Source: Gammaproteobacteria bacterium
Lineage (GTDB): Bacteria; Pseudomonadota; Gammaproteobacteria; Pseudomonadales; Azotimanducaceae
NCBI GenBank assembly: GCA_027292925.1
Contig: JAPUGI010000236.1
Location: forward strand, 1-34,949
DNA: 34,949 bases
Direction: 5' to 3'
Numbering within the stretch: position 1 is the first letter of the stretch; each line of letters begins with the position of its first letter. Position numbers and translations under genes: made by a program. Positions 24,078 to 33,291 of the stretch are shown here, one piece after another. The notes under the pieces were generated by a model. The model made no database searches and was not told the DNA's origin. It worked only from the letters and a program-made list of their open reading frames with translations.

Positions 24078-25907
24078 ATGAAATACATGTTCTCCCTCGC
24101 CATCCTGGTACTCCTCTTCGGCTGCTCCCCCGCAGGCAACCAGGTCACTGACGCAAACCCAGCCAAAGCTGAAAACATCAGCGAAACACAACGCCTGAAC
24201 TCATGGCTTGATGAAGAATTTATCAACTACCTGGATTTCAGCCCCCTGGCGAAAACCCGCCTGGGTGACAAGAGTGACTACGACGAGTTGGATGATGTGT
24301 CCGAAGCCATGGCGGATAAACGACTCGACTGGCGACGACGTAGTGTGGCCGAAATGAAATCCAACTTTGATCGCGACAAGCTAACTACTGAAGGCAGGCT
24401 CTCCTGGGATTTGTGGGTTTACATGCTCAATCAGGCTGAAGAAGGCGTCCCGTTCAGGCGGCACGCTTATCTTTTCGGCCGCCGTGGGCCGCACACAAGC
24501 CTGCCCAACAATCTCATCAACTATCATAAGGTCGATGACCTATCGGATATGCAGGCCTATATCTCGCGTTTGAACCAATCGCAGCGGTATCTGCTGCAAT
24601 ATCTGGAAAGGGCACAGCTGTCAGCGGCTGATGGTATTCGCGCCCCCTATTTCGACTATGAAGTGGCGATTATCCAGAGCAAACGGGTCCTTAAGGGAGA
24701 GCCGTTCACCAGTGAGGGATCGTCCGCACTCTGGTCTGATATCACGTTGAAGATCGATAAGCTGCACGACGCGGGCGTGGTCACGGATGCCCAGGTGACT
24801 GAGCTAACCGACAAGGCACGTAAGGCGCTTTTAGAGAAGCTAAAACCAGCCTACGAAGACATCGTTCACTGGTTACAGTCTGACTTGAGCAACGTGGTGA
24901 GAGACGCAAAAGGCGTATGGGCACTCCCAAACGGGAAAGCATTTTATGTCTATGCACTAGCACAGAGGACCACATTGCCGCTGACTGCAGATGAGATTCA
25001 TGAAACGGGTTTGTCTGAAGTCGCACGCATCCAGGCGGAAATGGAGGGGATTAAAAGTAGAGTAGGGTTTGAAGGCTCGCTGTCCGAATTTTTTGTTTAT
25101 CTGCGTGAGGATGAGCGATTCTATTTTCCAAATACGGATGAAGGTCGAGCCGGATATTTGGCGTTAGCCAATCAGTATCTGGATGCAATGAAGCAGAAAC
25201 TACCGGAGTTTTTCGGGATTTTGCCAAAGGCAGGTCTTGAAGTGCGACGGGTTGAGGCATTCCGTGAGCACCCCGGTGCCGCAGCACACTACATGCGCGG
25301 TACAAAAGATGGTTCGCGGCCCGGTGTGTTTTATGCACATCTCGCCGACATGAAGGCCACGGCAAAATATCGTCTCGAAAATCTTGCTTATCATGAAGGA
25401 TTGCCTGGACATCATCATCAGGGTTCGATTCAACAGGAGTTGGAAGGCATACCTCGTTTTCGTACCTACCATGGATATACGGCTTATAGTGAAGGCTGGG
25501 GGCTATATTCTGAATTGCTGGGCAAGGAAATGGGTTTTTATGAGGACCCATACTCGGACTTTGGCCGTCTGACAGGAGAGTTATGGCGCGCCATCCGTTT
25601 GGTAGTAGATACCGGTATTCATGCAAAGCAATGGACCGAGCAACAATCCATTGATTATGCGTTGCTAAATTCGCCCAAACCCGAGATTGCAGTACGCTCC
25701 GAAATTCGGCGTTATTTCAATTCGCCTGCACAAGCGACAGCCTACAAAATTGGCATGTTGAAGATTTTGGAACTGCGTGCAAAGGCGAAGAACGATTTGG
25801 GCGATAAATTCGATATCCGGGACTTCCACGATACGGTACTCGGTGGCGGTTCGTTACCCATGTCCCTACTTGAGAGGCGTATTAATGAGTGGATTGGCGC
25901 CCAGTAA
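24078..25907 (+). CDS. DUF885 family lipoprotein (predicted metallopeptidase-like)
   Basis: This 609-aa protein has the usual family length. The N-terminus is a lipoprotein signal (LVLLFGC lipobox, Cys at about residue 16). The DUF885 hallmark AYHEGLPGHHHQG at about residues 436-448 resembles an HExxH-like zinc site, with further conserved stretches RHAYLFGRRGPHTSLPNNLINYH and YSEGWGLYSELLGKEMG. Family members are thought to be peptidases acting outside the cytoplasm, but the substrate is not established here. It is transcribed alone, with only weak ribosome-binding sequence. Confidence 0.9.
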   Translation: MKYMFSLAILVLLFGCSPAGNQVTDANPAKAENISETQRLNSWLDEEFINYLDFSPLAKTRLGDKSDYDELDDVSEAMADKRLDWRRRSVAEMKSNFDRDKLTTEGRLSWDLWVYMLNQAEEGVPFRRHAYLFGRRGPHTSLPNNLINYHKVDDLSDMQAYISRLNQSQRYLLQYLERAQLSAADGIRAPYFDYEVAIIQSKRVLKGEPFTSEGSSALWSDITLKIDKLHDAGVVTDAQVTELTDKARKALLEKLKPAYEDIVHWLQSDLSNVVRDAKGVWALPNGKAFYVYALAQRTTLPLTADEIHETGLSEVARIQAEMEGIKSRVGFEGSLSEFFVYLREDERFYFPNTDEGRAGYLALANQYLDAMKQKLPEFFGILPKAGLEVRRVEAFREHPGAAAHYMRGTKDGSRPGVFYAHLADMKATAKYRLENLAYHEGLPGHHHQGSIQQELEGIPRFRTYHGYTAYSEGWGLYSELLGKEMGFYEDPYSDFGRLTGELWRAIRLVVDTGIHAKQWTEQQSIDYALLNSPKPEIAVRSEIRRYFNSPAQATAYKIGMLKILELRAKAKNDLGDKFDIRDFHDTVLGGGSLPMSLLERRINEWIGAQ

Positions 25908-25942
25908 GTTCTCGCTTTATGTCGATCACATCGACATAGTTA

Positions 25943-26575
25943 CTATCCCATCATCTGGATCCAATCTCCGTAAAATTCCGAATGATTACCCTCAAAATTC
26001 TCCCACCCTGTTCTGCTCAATATGCCTTTTTTACCTGTATAAGGATTCGGCACCTGACTCATAATGAACTGCTCTTTAACGGAACCGGAGTACCAGTTGA
26101 TATTAAACGCCGCCAACTTTGGATAGAACACCATATCCCGGTAGGCAGGGATATGATCATGGATCCACCAGGCTAATGCCGTCCAGTCGCCCGTCTCCTC
26201 ATAGTAGTCAACAAATGAATTGACGACGATGCAAGCGGTAGCACCGTAATTACCGAGATCATCTCTAACATCCCAGATATGTCGCGTATGGTTCGCCTCA
26301 TTTTTTGAACAGTTATAGTTTTTCTCGTTGCCAATACGGTTGATATCCGGAGATCGATAAGCTGATCGAATGCTGACTTTTCCCAGTTTCATTTGAATAG
26401 GCTCCAGGATGTGTTCGCACAGTCCTTTACCTGCCTTAATCACCAGTGTCCTATCAACTGGAATATTCGCCATCCCTTCAATTTGGGAGATTTCCGAGTG
26501 AAGGAAGTCCCGCATGAAGAAGTTAAGAGATAAACGAATTCGTCCCAGGTCCTCAAGTGATTGCAGACTGCCCAT
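25943..26575 (-). CDS. Uncharacterised protein, weakly peptidase M15-like
   Basis: This 210-aa protein starts with a helix-rich segment ending in VSIRSAYRSPDINRIGN, which resembles the substrate-side motif of M15A D-Ala-D-Ala peptidases. The next His/Asp-containing stretch (NHTRHIWDVRD) and a Trp/His-rich region (ALAWWIHDHIPAYRDMVFYP) could provide metal ligands, but the normal SxHxxGxAxD motif is not present, so activity is doubtful. No signal peptide is seen. It starts 2 nt after the stop of the MDR gene, so it is translationally coupled to an oxidoreductase, an odd pairing. Confidence 0.6.
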   Translation of the reverse strand: MGSLQSLEDLGRIRLSLNFFMRDFLHSEISQIEGMANIPVDRTLVIKAGKGLCEHILEPIQMKLGKVSIRSAYRSPDINRIGNEKNYNCSKNEANHTRHIWDVRDDLGNYGATACIVVNSFVDYYEETGDWTALAWWIHDHIPAYRDMVFYPKLAAFNINWYSGSVKEQFIMSQVPNPYTGKKGILSRTGWENFEGNHSEFYGDWIQMMG

Positions 26576-26577
26576 GT

Positions 26578-27558
26578 CTAATCTCGAACAGTCACAATCA
26601 CTTTACCAGTGGATTTCCGGGACAAAATAAAATCCATTGCATCCGCTGTTTCCTCGAGCGGGAAGTGCCTGGATACGTGCGGTTTAATCTTATCGTCTGC
26701 ATACCACTTAAACATTGTTTCAAAGTTAGCCCGGTTTTGATCAGGCGTTCGTGACGCGAATTCTCCCCAATAAACCCCCACCAATGAGAAACCTTTCAGT
26801 AACGCCATGTTCGTTCTCAACTGCGCAATCCGACCTGAAGCAAAACCGATAACGAGCAGGCGTCCCTGCCACTTGATACAGCGCACGGACTGGTCAAACA
26901 CGTCGCCGCCCACCGGATCGTAGATCACATCGGCTCCCTTACCATCCGTCAGTTCTTTGACAACGTCGCGAAAGTTGTTGGTAGAGTAGTTGATGACATG
27001 ATCGGCGCCGTAACGTTTTACGATATCTTTCTTCTCATCAGAGCCAACCGTACCAATGACAGTGGCGCCTAGCAGTTTCCCCAGTTCCACCGCGTTGAGA
27101 CCAACCCCGCCTGCGGCCCCATGAACCAGGAGTACTTCACCAGGTTTCATTTGGGCGCGATCAACAAGGGCGTGATAGGTTGTACCGTAGGTAATAGGAA
27201 ATCCCGCGGCCTGATCAAAGGGCATGCTGTCGGGGATCCTGAAAGTTTTGTTACCTTCGGCCAGAACGTATTCAGCAAACCCTCCGTGACCAAGGTGTGC
27301 CATCACTCGATCGCCGATTCTAAGGTGTGTTTCACCCTCCCCGAGTTCCACCACGGTACCCGCGCATTCCATACCTGGCGAGAACGGAAAGGGCGGTTGG
27401 GACTGGTATTTCCCGGCAATCAACAGGGTGTCTGGAAAGTTCAACCCCGATGAATGTATTTGGATTTTGACCATACCGGGCGCACTGTCCGGCTCCGGAA
27501 CTTCGCCTAAAAATAAGATTGAAGGATCGCCGAATTCTTTGCACAAAATAGCTCGCAT
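26578..27558 (-). CDS. Quinone-oxidoreductase-like MDR enzyme
   Basis: This 326-aa zinc-independent medium-chain dehydrogenase/reductase is related to NADPH:quinone oxidoreductase. MRAILCKEFGDP, the GLNFPDTLLIAGKY substrate segment, the NADP-binding VHGAAGGVGLNAVELGKLLGA and IYDPVGGDVFDQ are family-typical. The Cys ligands of zinc ADHs are absent. The ORF track begins at TTG 27582. ATG 27558 gives the standard N-terminus and begins 1 nt after the stop of the upstream 80-aa ORF (TGA-G-ATG). The electron acceptor or substrate is unknown. Confidence 0.92.
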   Translation of the reverse strand: MRAILCKEFGDPSILFLGEVPEPDSAPGMVKIQIHSSGLNFPDTLLIAGKYQSQPPFPFSPGMECAGTVVELGEGETHLRIGDRVMAHLGHGGFAEYVLAEGNKTFRIPDSMPFDQAAGFPITYGTTYHALVDRAQMKPGEVLLVHGAAGGVGLNAVELGKLLGATVIGTVGSDEKKDIVKRYGADHVINYSTNNFRDVVKELTDGKGADVIYDPVGGDVFDQSVRCIKWQGRLLVIGFASGRIAQLRTNMALLKGFSLVGVYWGEFASRTPDQNRANFETMFKWYADDKIKPHVSRHFPLEETADAMDFILSRKSTGKVIVTVRD

Positions 27559-27559
27559 C

Positions 27560-27802
27560 TCAAAACCGTGGGTGTTTTCCAAACTTGCGTTTTAGCATCT
27601 TAGTCAAGCTGCCTGGTGTCAACAAATTTGATAACTCAAGGACGATGGTCCCATCGAAAGTAGTGTTTGGAAGTAAGTTGGCGGAGTCGAACACCAATGA
27701 ATCGAACTGGCACGGGTCCTGAGGATCTTTCAAGCGGTAGGGGTTATCTGTTAGTGTGGTTTTTATCTGATATTGGTGAAGATGACCACTTCTCAGCTTC
27801 AT
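27560..27802 (-). CDS. Small hypothetical protein (80 aa)
   Basis: This is an 80-residue frame starting MKLRSGHLHQYQ and ending in a basic tail (LKRKFGKHPRF). AAGGAG occurs upstream of the ATG, though at a longish 11-nt spacing. The stop TGA is 1 nt before the ATG of the MDR gene, as expected of an operon leader gene. The composition is protein-like (FDSLVFDSANLLPN), but no family is recognised. If the MDR start were the TTG at 27582, the genes would overlap. The gene call is moderate. Confidence 0.5.
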   Translation of the reverse strand: MKLRSGHLHQYQIKTTLTDNPYRLKDPQDPCQFDSLVFDSANLLPNTTFDGTIVLELSNLLTPGSLTKMLKRKFGKHPRF

Positions 27803-27892
27803 CCCGCCAGTATCTCCTTGATAAATAAAGATAAAGTTAGTTGGTATCGAAATTGCTTTATAGAAGATATTAGTTAATCAAAAGGATTTAAA

Positions 27893-28321
27893 ATGGAAGA
27901 GACAACGAGACAGCGCCTGGTTAGTAGCGACATCTGGATTCGTGCCCTTTACATGGTGCTGTTTGCGGTTGCCTTTGGTATCGCCAGATTTATCATCGGG
28001 TTTTTGGTTGTTTTTCAGTTCTTCGCGGTTCTGTTCACCGGTCGGGCTAACGAGCCTCTGCTGCAGTTTGGCAAAAACCTCACTGTCTATATCTACGAGA
28101 TTCTGGAGTTTCAGACGTTTAACACCGAACTGCATCCTTTCCCGTTCTCAACATGGCCCGATGAGGAACCGGGTGGTGAAGCCTGGTTAGACGACACTGA
28201 TATTGACGTAGATGCAGACATTGATGACGAATTGGACGCGAGCGAGACGACGGCTGACCCGGATGATACTGAAGATGTTGACGACTCGCATGAGGACAGC
28301 GACGAAAAAGACAAGAAGTAA
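27893..28321 (+). CDS. DUF4389 membrane protein with acidic tail
   Basis: This 142-aa protein matches DUF4389: a transmembrane segment (IWIRALYMVLFAVAFGIARFIIG then FLVVFQFFAVLFTG) and the conserved YIYEILEFQTFNTELHPFPFSTWP. The last ~50 residues are an extended, almost purely acidic tail (DDTDIDVDADIDDELDASE through DEKDKK). The function of the family is unknown. AAAAGGA lies about 6 nt before the ATG. It is a single gene divergent from the MDR operon. Confidence 0.9.
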   Translation: MEETTRQRLVSSDIWIRALYMVLFAVAFGIARFIIGFLVVFQFFAVLFTGRANEPLLQFGKNLTVYIYEILEFQTFNTELHPFPFSTWPDEEPGGEAWLDDTDIDVDADIDDELDASETTADPDDTEDVDDSHEDSDEKDKK

Positions 28322-28421
28322 AGCTCAAGCGTCTGCCGATAGTGGGAGGTCGTTGATTTAGGTGAGATGTAGCTCCGGCTAGTGGGTTTTCTATCACATT
28401 TTTTTGTTACTGTTGATGTGC

Positions 28422-29192
28422 ATGAAAACCAACAAGCTATTTATCGGCATCGATGTTGCCTTTGCCAAAAACAAGAAATTACCCATTTGTGTCGCTAGGA
28501 AGAAGGGTGAACAGCTTCTTCCCGTACTACTTGAAGGAACAGGTTTGCCTCCCACGCCCCGTGGTTCCGGAAATGTGGCATCTTTGCAGCCAGGCACAGT
28601 GAGCAAATTCGCCAGGGATGTTGCTGCTTATCTAGGCGCTGTTGAAACCACTCTTGAAGCAAAAATTGAAGTCATTGCCATTGATGCGCCTGCGGATTAT
28701 TCGTTAGATGGACGACGCAAAGGCGAGCGCGACCTAAATGCCAATGGCATCAGCTGCTTTGCCACGCCCACCACTACGCGATTCAAAGAAATTAAGAAGA
28801 AGGTAAGAAGTCACCTTAGAGAAGGTGGTGCTGAGAATAGATTACCGCATGCCAATCAACTCTGGATGCTGGTGGGCTTCGCACTATTTCGTGAACTGGA
28901 GCAGCGTTATCGTTGTCTTGAGGTCTTTCCGCAAGCAATCGTCCACAGGCTGGGCGCGTCCGCGGTGCATAAGTTTCAGAAGAAAGGTTTTGAGATGCAG
29001 CTAGAAGCGGTGGCGAGGGCATCGGGGTGGACTCCGGTCGCACTGGCAGATAAGTTGCAAAAATGCGTATCTGGTGCGGGTCATGATAAGTTAGATGCGT
29101 ATATGTGTGCCTGGGTGGCTAGTTTGTATCCTGACCTTGATGTTTATGGTGAAGCTCCGGACGACGCCATCTGGGTTCCGAAAGTTAATTGA
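28422..29192 (+). CDS. DUF429 family protein
   Basis: This 256-aa protein has the DUF429 pattern: FIGIDVAFAK at the N-terminus, a central IDAPADYS, an Arg-rich GRRKGERDLNANGISCF, EVFPQAIVHRLG and a C-terminal HDKLDAYMCAWVASL. The acidic residues in GID, IDAP and KLDA are consistent with an RNase-H-like fold, but no activity is established for the family. The ORF track uses TTG 28404. ATG 28422 (MKTNKLFIGID) is chosen to give the usual short lead-in, although no Shine-Dalgarno is evident for any of the candidates. It is convergent with the next MDR gene, 17 nt apart. Confidence 0.88.
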   Translation: MKTNKLFIGIDVAFAKNKKLPICVARKKGEQLLPVLLEGTGLPPTPRGSGNVASLQPGTVSKFARDVAAYLGAVETTLEAKIEVIAIDAPADYSLDGRRKGERDLNANGISCFATPTTTRFKEIKKKVRSHLREGGAENRLPHANQLWMLVGFALFRELEQRYRCLEVFPQAIVHRLGASAVHKFQKKGFEMQLEAVARASGWTPVALADKLQKCVSGAGHDKLDAYMCAWVASLYPDLDVYGEAPDDAIWVPKVN

Positions 29193-29209
29193 GTAGTGGG
29201 CCTGGCCTA

Positions 29210-30238
29210 TTATTCCAGGTCGGCGACTTTAATCATTAACTTGCCAAAGTTTTCACCGGTAAACAACATGCGGAAGGCGCTGGGCGCGTTTTCGATCCCC
29301 GCCACAATAGTCTCACGATATTTAAGCTTACCTTCCTTAATCCAGTTGCCCAGCACCCGGGCGGCTTCTTCGAATTCATCGATCCATTCGGTGACAACGA
29401 AGAATCGCGATTCCGGTGGATGTTCGAGCGCACCCAAGACGACGTCCGGCATCCTTATCTGATCTTCGCTGGTGGCGTTGTAGGCAGAGATAAAGCCACA
29501 GACCGGCACACGAGCGCCCTTGTTGAGAAGTGGTGCGACGGCATCGAGAATAGCGCCGCCGACGTTTTCAAAATAGACATCCACACCATCCGGGCAGGCC
29601 TCGGCCAACTTTTGCGGGAAGTCGGCTTCCTTGTAATCAATGCAGGCATCGAAGCCAAGTTCATTCACCACGTAGTCACATTTTGTTTTACCCCCGGCGA
29701 TGCCGATAGCCCGGCAACCTTTGATTCTGGCGATTTGACCGACAACAGAACCGACGGCGCCGGAAGCGGCAGAAACCACCACCGTTTCACCAGGCTTGGG
29801 CTTACCGACCTCAAGTAAACCAAAATAGGCGGTTTGACCAGGCATACCGGTAATGCCAACGGCGGTTGAGATAGGCGCGAGGCCTGGATCGACCTTGAAC
29901 AACCGATAGTCGTCTGGCTTTGCGATGGCATATGATTGCCAACCGTACATGCCACTTACAATTGTGCCGGTTGGGTAGTCGGTATTGTTTGATTCGACGA
30001 CCTGGCTGACGACACCGGCAGTAATCACATCGCCTAATTCCAGAGGTTTGGCGTAAGACTCGCGATCACTCATGCGACCGCGCATATACGGGTCCAGGGA
30101 CAACCACAGGGTGCGCAATAACATCTCGTTATCGCCAGGGCTGGTGACCGGTACCGATTGGATGTCGAAGTTTCCATCAGTCGGCATGCCAAGCGGCCGT
30201 GATTTTAAGACGATTCGTGTGTTAGTTCGTTCGTTCAT
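29210..30238 (-). CDS. NADP-dependent MDR oxidoreductase (LTB4DH/CurA-like)
   Basis: This 342-aa MDR enzyme of the leukotriene-B4-12-hydroxydehydrogenase/CurA group reduces double bonds of alpha,beta-unsaturated carbonyls with NADPH. Family marks are LRTLWLSLDPYMRGRMSD, GITGMPGQTAYFGLLEVGKPKPGETVVVSAASGAVGSVVGQIARIKGCR and VYFENVGGAILDAV. Zinc ligands are absent, as expected. GGAG precedes the ATG by 9 nt. It lies 115 nt downstream of the isocitrate-dehydrogenase-like gene on the same strand, so they may share a transcript. Confidence 0.94.
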   Translation of the reverse strand: MNERTNTRIVLKSRPLGMPTDGNFDIQSVPVTSPGDNEMLLRTLWLSLDPYMRGRMSDRESYAKPLELGDVITAGVVSQVVESNNTDYPTGTIVSGMYGWQSYAIAKPDDYRLFKVDPGLAPISTAVGITGMPGQTAYFGLLEVGKPKPGETVVVSAASGAVGSVVGQIARIKGCRAIGIAGGKTKCDYVVNELGFDACIDYKEADFPQKLAEACPDGVDVYFENVGGAILDAVAPLLNKGARVPVCGFISAYNATSEDQIRMPDVVLGALEHPPESRFFVVTEWIDEFEEAARVLGNWIKEGKLKYRETIVAGIENAPSAFRMLFTGENFGKLMIKVADLE

Positions 30239-30353
30239 GGGAGATGACTCCAGTTATCTGCGTGCGGGTAGCTGGTCTGGACTGGATAACGGAGCGTTTC
30301 CAGCTTTTCTCATTGCATCAGATCATATACCAGATACTTGGCCGGTTGCCCGG

Positions 30354-31424
30354 CTAACACAAGTATTTCGAAGTAGCTTCACAGAATTCTGTGGTGCTGG
30401 CTTTGCCAGCCTGATCGGGCGTAAGGTATTTGCCATCTGCGTAAACCTTCTCGACCGCCTGCACCAGTTGTTTACCTTCATCAATATATCCCAGGTATTC
30501 GAGCATCATTGCGGCAGAGAAGATGGTCGCAGTCGGATTGATAATATTTTGCCCCATGATGTCCGGCGCGGAACCATGGGCTGATTCAAAATAGGCATAT
30601 CCCTTGCCGTAACAACCACTTGGCGCAAGGCCCAGACCACCAATAGCGCCACCAGCGGCATCGGAAAATAAGTCTCCGTACAAATTAGGCAGCAATATCA
30701 CATCAAAGATTTGTGGGTTCACCACGATTTGATGCACCATGTTGTCTGCCAGCAAAGTATCAAACTTAACGTCGGGATATTCCTTGGCTGTTTCCAGTGC
30801 TACCTCACGGAAATAGCCGTCGGCTACTGGAGAGATATTATGCTTGGTGCCACTTGTCACATGGGGTTCGCGACCACTTTCCTCTGACCGCGTTAAAGCA
30901 AGTTCACAGGCAAAGCGAGTGACATCCTGGGTGCAGGCCTCGGTAATCACCTTCATCGCGTACTTTCCTCTGCCCATCTCAGAGACTGGTTGACGATGCA
31001 GGCGGCTCACAAAATTGATAGCCGCCAGATCCTCTAGATCACCCTCGACACCGACGTAGATATCTTCCATATTCTCCCGAACGATAACCAAATCTATGCC
31101 TTCAGGATTCTTCAGCGGGCTATTACAACCAGGAAACCAGCGTGCGGGTCGAACATTCGCATAGGTTCTAAGTCCCCACCGCAGATAACGCAGGGCTCGT
31201 CCGCTGGTACCATTGGTAGAACCAAATAGTGTAGCATCGGAGTTATCGATTGCCTCCTTGGCTTCCGGGGGAAATGGGTTTTCCTGCTGGCGAATACCAA
31301 TCTCACCCACGGGTGGGAGCAGCCAATCAATATCTAGCTGGAGCTGATTGATGAGTTCCACGGTTGGATGAAATGCTTCCGGGGCTGCATCTTCTCCCGG
31401 AATCAAGACTACTTTTTTGGTCAT
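30354..31424 (-). CDS. Isocitrate/isopropylmalate dehydrogenase family enzyme
   Basis: This 356-aa beta-hydroxyacid oxidative decarboxylase opens with VVLIPGEDAAPEAF. RTYANVRPARWFPGCNSPLKNPEGIDLVIVRENMEDIYVGVE resembles NAD-type isocitrate dehydrogenase more than isopropylmalate dehydrogenase. The catalytic Lys/metal region is LLADNMVHQIV, and NLYGDLFSDAAGGAIGGLGLAPS is the family signature. The exact 2-hydroxyacid (isocitrate, isopropylmalate, tartrate) is uncertain. The ORF track's GTG 31475 is rejected for ATG 31424, which has GGCGGA about 8 nt upstream. It is divergent from the acetolactate-synthase-like gene across 124 bp. Confidence 0.9.
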   Translation of the reverse strand: MTKKVVLIPGEDAAPEAFHPTVELINQLQLDIDWLLPPVGEIGIRQQENPFPPEAKEAIDNSDATLFGSTNGTSGRALRYLRWGLRTYANVRPARWFPGCNSPLKNPEGIDLVIVRENMEDIYVGVEGDLEDLAAINFVSRLHRQPVSEMGRGKYAMKVITEACTQDVTRFACELALTRSEESGREPHVTSGTKHNISPVADGYFREVALETAKEYPDVKFDTLLADNMVHQIVVNPQIFDVILLPNLYGDLFSDAAGGAIGGLGLAPSGCYGKGYAYFESAHGSAPDIMGQNIINPTATIFSAAMMLEYLGYIDEGKQLVQAVEKVYADGKYLTPDQAGKASTTEFCEATSKYLC

Positions 31425-31548
31425 TGATTTTTTCCGCCCGATGGTGCGGGTGTAGGCAAAAACATTAAAACACACTAGCCTGCAAACCCTGTATGATCGA
31501 AGGAATCTCTTACATAAAAACGCTTACAACAAAGAGGACTACCACCCT

Positions 31549-33201
31549 GTGAAAGCATCTGATCTGTTCGTTAAATGTCTCGAAGAAGAAGGAATTGAAT
31601 ATATCTTTGGTGTCCCCGGAGAAGAGAATGCCGACTTTATGATGTCGTTGGAGAAATCTGACAAGGTCAAATTCATTCTCTGTCGCCATGAACAGGGAGC
31701 CGCGTTCATGGCAGAAATATACGGCCGTCTGACGGGTACGCCAGCCGGTTGCCTTGGCACCCTGGGGCCAGGCGCCACCAACCTGATTACCGGCGTCGCC
31801 GATGCCAACATGGACAGGGCACCGATGCTGGTGTTGACCGGGCAAGGTTCTTCAGAACGATTGCACAAGGAGTCACATCAGGTGATGGATGTTGTCGGCA
31901 TGTTTGAACCCGTGACCAAGTGGGCGCATCAAATCCTGAACGAAAATACGATTCCAGAAGTTATCCGCAAAGGCGTTCGTCTTGCCCGCACGGAGAAACC
32001 GGGTGCGGTTCTGATTGAACTACCTGAAGATATCGCAAAAAACGAAACCGATAAATCCCCCATTCGGCCAATTCGCTTCCGACGCCCGGTAGGAGATGAC
32101 AAGGCGGTGGATCGTGCCTGGGAGGTCATTAGGAATGCAAAGCGACCGGTCATTCTGGCGGGTAATGGCTGTGTTCGTCGTCGAGCTTCAAAGCAGCTTC
32201 GAATGTTTTGTGAAAAGACTGGTATTGGCGTGATCTCCACGATGATGGCCAAGGGTTGTGTGGATATGGATTCCGATCAATGCCTCTATACCGTTGGCTT
32301 GCAGGCAAAAGATTTTGCTTTTCTCGCCATAGAAGCCGCTGATGTCATCATCACCCTCGGATTCGATATGGTGGAATACCATCCAAGTTTGTGGAATCCC
32401 GATGGTAACAAGATGATTGTGCATGCGGACTTCCTGCCAGCCGAAATTGATGAAAGCTATCATCCTGACTATGAAATTATCGGTGATCTGGCGCACACAT
32501 TATGGATGCTGAACGAGCGCGCGGCCGCAGACGGTAATGGCGACTGGGACCTCAGTTTCCAGGCACAGGCACGGGCAGATATGTGGGCAGAAATCTGTGC
32601 CCACAAGGATGATTCCGGCGAGGGTTTGATTCGACCCCAGAAAGTATTGTGGGATGTGCGACAGGCCATGGACGCAGACGGCATTTTGATGTCGGATGTG
32701 GGTGCCCACAAGATGTGGATAGCAAGACAATATCAATGCCATGAACCCAATACCTGCTTAATACCTAACGGGTTTTGTTCTATGGGGTTCGCCTTGCCCG
32801 GAGCGGTCGCCGCGGCAATGATTTATCCGGACAAGCATATTCTGTCGATCTGCGGTGATGCTGGTTTCCTGATGAATGTCCAGGAAATGGAAACCGCTAA
32901 AAGGTATAACTGCAACATGACGGTGATGGTCTGGGAAGATCATATGTATGGTCTGATCGCCTGGAAACAGACCAGCCAGTTTGGCAGGCACACGGATCTC
33001 ACATTTGGCAACCCTGACTGGATGCAGCTGGCCGATGCTTTCGATTGGCATGGACATCACGTTACCAATGCGGATGATTTGCTGGGCACGATTACGACTG
33101 CGCTAGATGAAGCCGGTCCAAGTTTGATTGTCATACCGATTGACTATCGGGAAAATGCCATCCTGACTGAGCGGATGGGGAACATCGAGTTCGCGATCTG
33201 A
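31549..33201 (+). CDS. Acetolactate-synthase-like thiamine diphosphate enzyme
   Basis: This 550-aa ThDP-dependent enzyme of the AHAS/pyruvate oxidase family has all three domains. The Pyr domain carries catalytic Glu in CRHEQGAAFMAEIYGR and GTLGPGATNLITGVADA. The central domain lies at about 190-320. The PP domain has GDAGFLMNVQEMETA ... VWEDHMYG, where the metal ligand Asn of anabolic AHAS is Asp, as in catabolic acetolactate synthases. No regulatory-subunit gene is present. The start is GTG; a purine-rich AAAGAGGA lies rather far upstream (11 nt). It is followed after 90 nt by an aldehyde dehydrogenase, suggesting that a product aldehyde is oxidised. The actual reaction is unproven. Confidence 0.92.
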   Translation: MKASDLFVKCLEEEGIEYIFGVPGEENADFMMSLEKSDKVKFILCRHEQGAAFMAEIYGRLTGTPAGCLGTLGPGATNLITGVADANMDRAPMLVLTGQGSSERLHKESHQVMDVVGMFEPVTKWAHQILNENTIPEVIRKGVRLARTEKPGAVLIELPEDIAKNETDKSPIRPIRFRRPVGDDKAVDRAWEVIRNAKRPVILAGNGCVRRRASKQLRMFCEKTGIGVISTMMAKGCVDMDSDQCLYTVGLQAKDFAFLAIEAADVIITLGFDMVEYHPSLWNPDGNKMIVHADFLPAEIDESYHPDYEIIGDLAHTLWMLNERAAADGNGDWDLSFQAQARADMWAEICAHKDDSGEGLIRPQKVLWDVRQAMDADGILMSDVGAHKMWIARQYQCHEPNTCLIPNGFCSMGFALPGAVAAAMIYPDKHILSICGDAGFLMNVQEMETAKRYNCNMTVMVWEDHMYGLIAWKQTSQFGRHTDLTFGNPDWMQLADAFDWHGHHVTNADDLLGTITTALDEAGPSLIVIPIDYRENAILTERMGNIEFAI

Positions 33202-33291
33202 CGCAGGTTTGACCTGACTGGTGCACGATAAAAGCCGTGGTCGGGAGATCTTAAACTTCGACAGAAACCAACAAAAATTCGAAGGTGCAAC

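Noticed and set aside
25051-25626. 191-aa minus-strand ORF inside the DUF885 gene
   Set aside because: Antisense shadow of a full-length conserved gene; Pro/His-rich composition is typical of reverse-frame artefacts.
25943-26575. Prophage endolysin suggested by the M15-like segment
   Set aside because: No other phage genes, integrase or attachment sites lie nearby, and the gene is coupled to an oxidoreductase.
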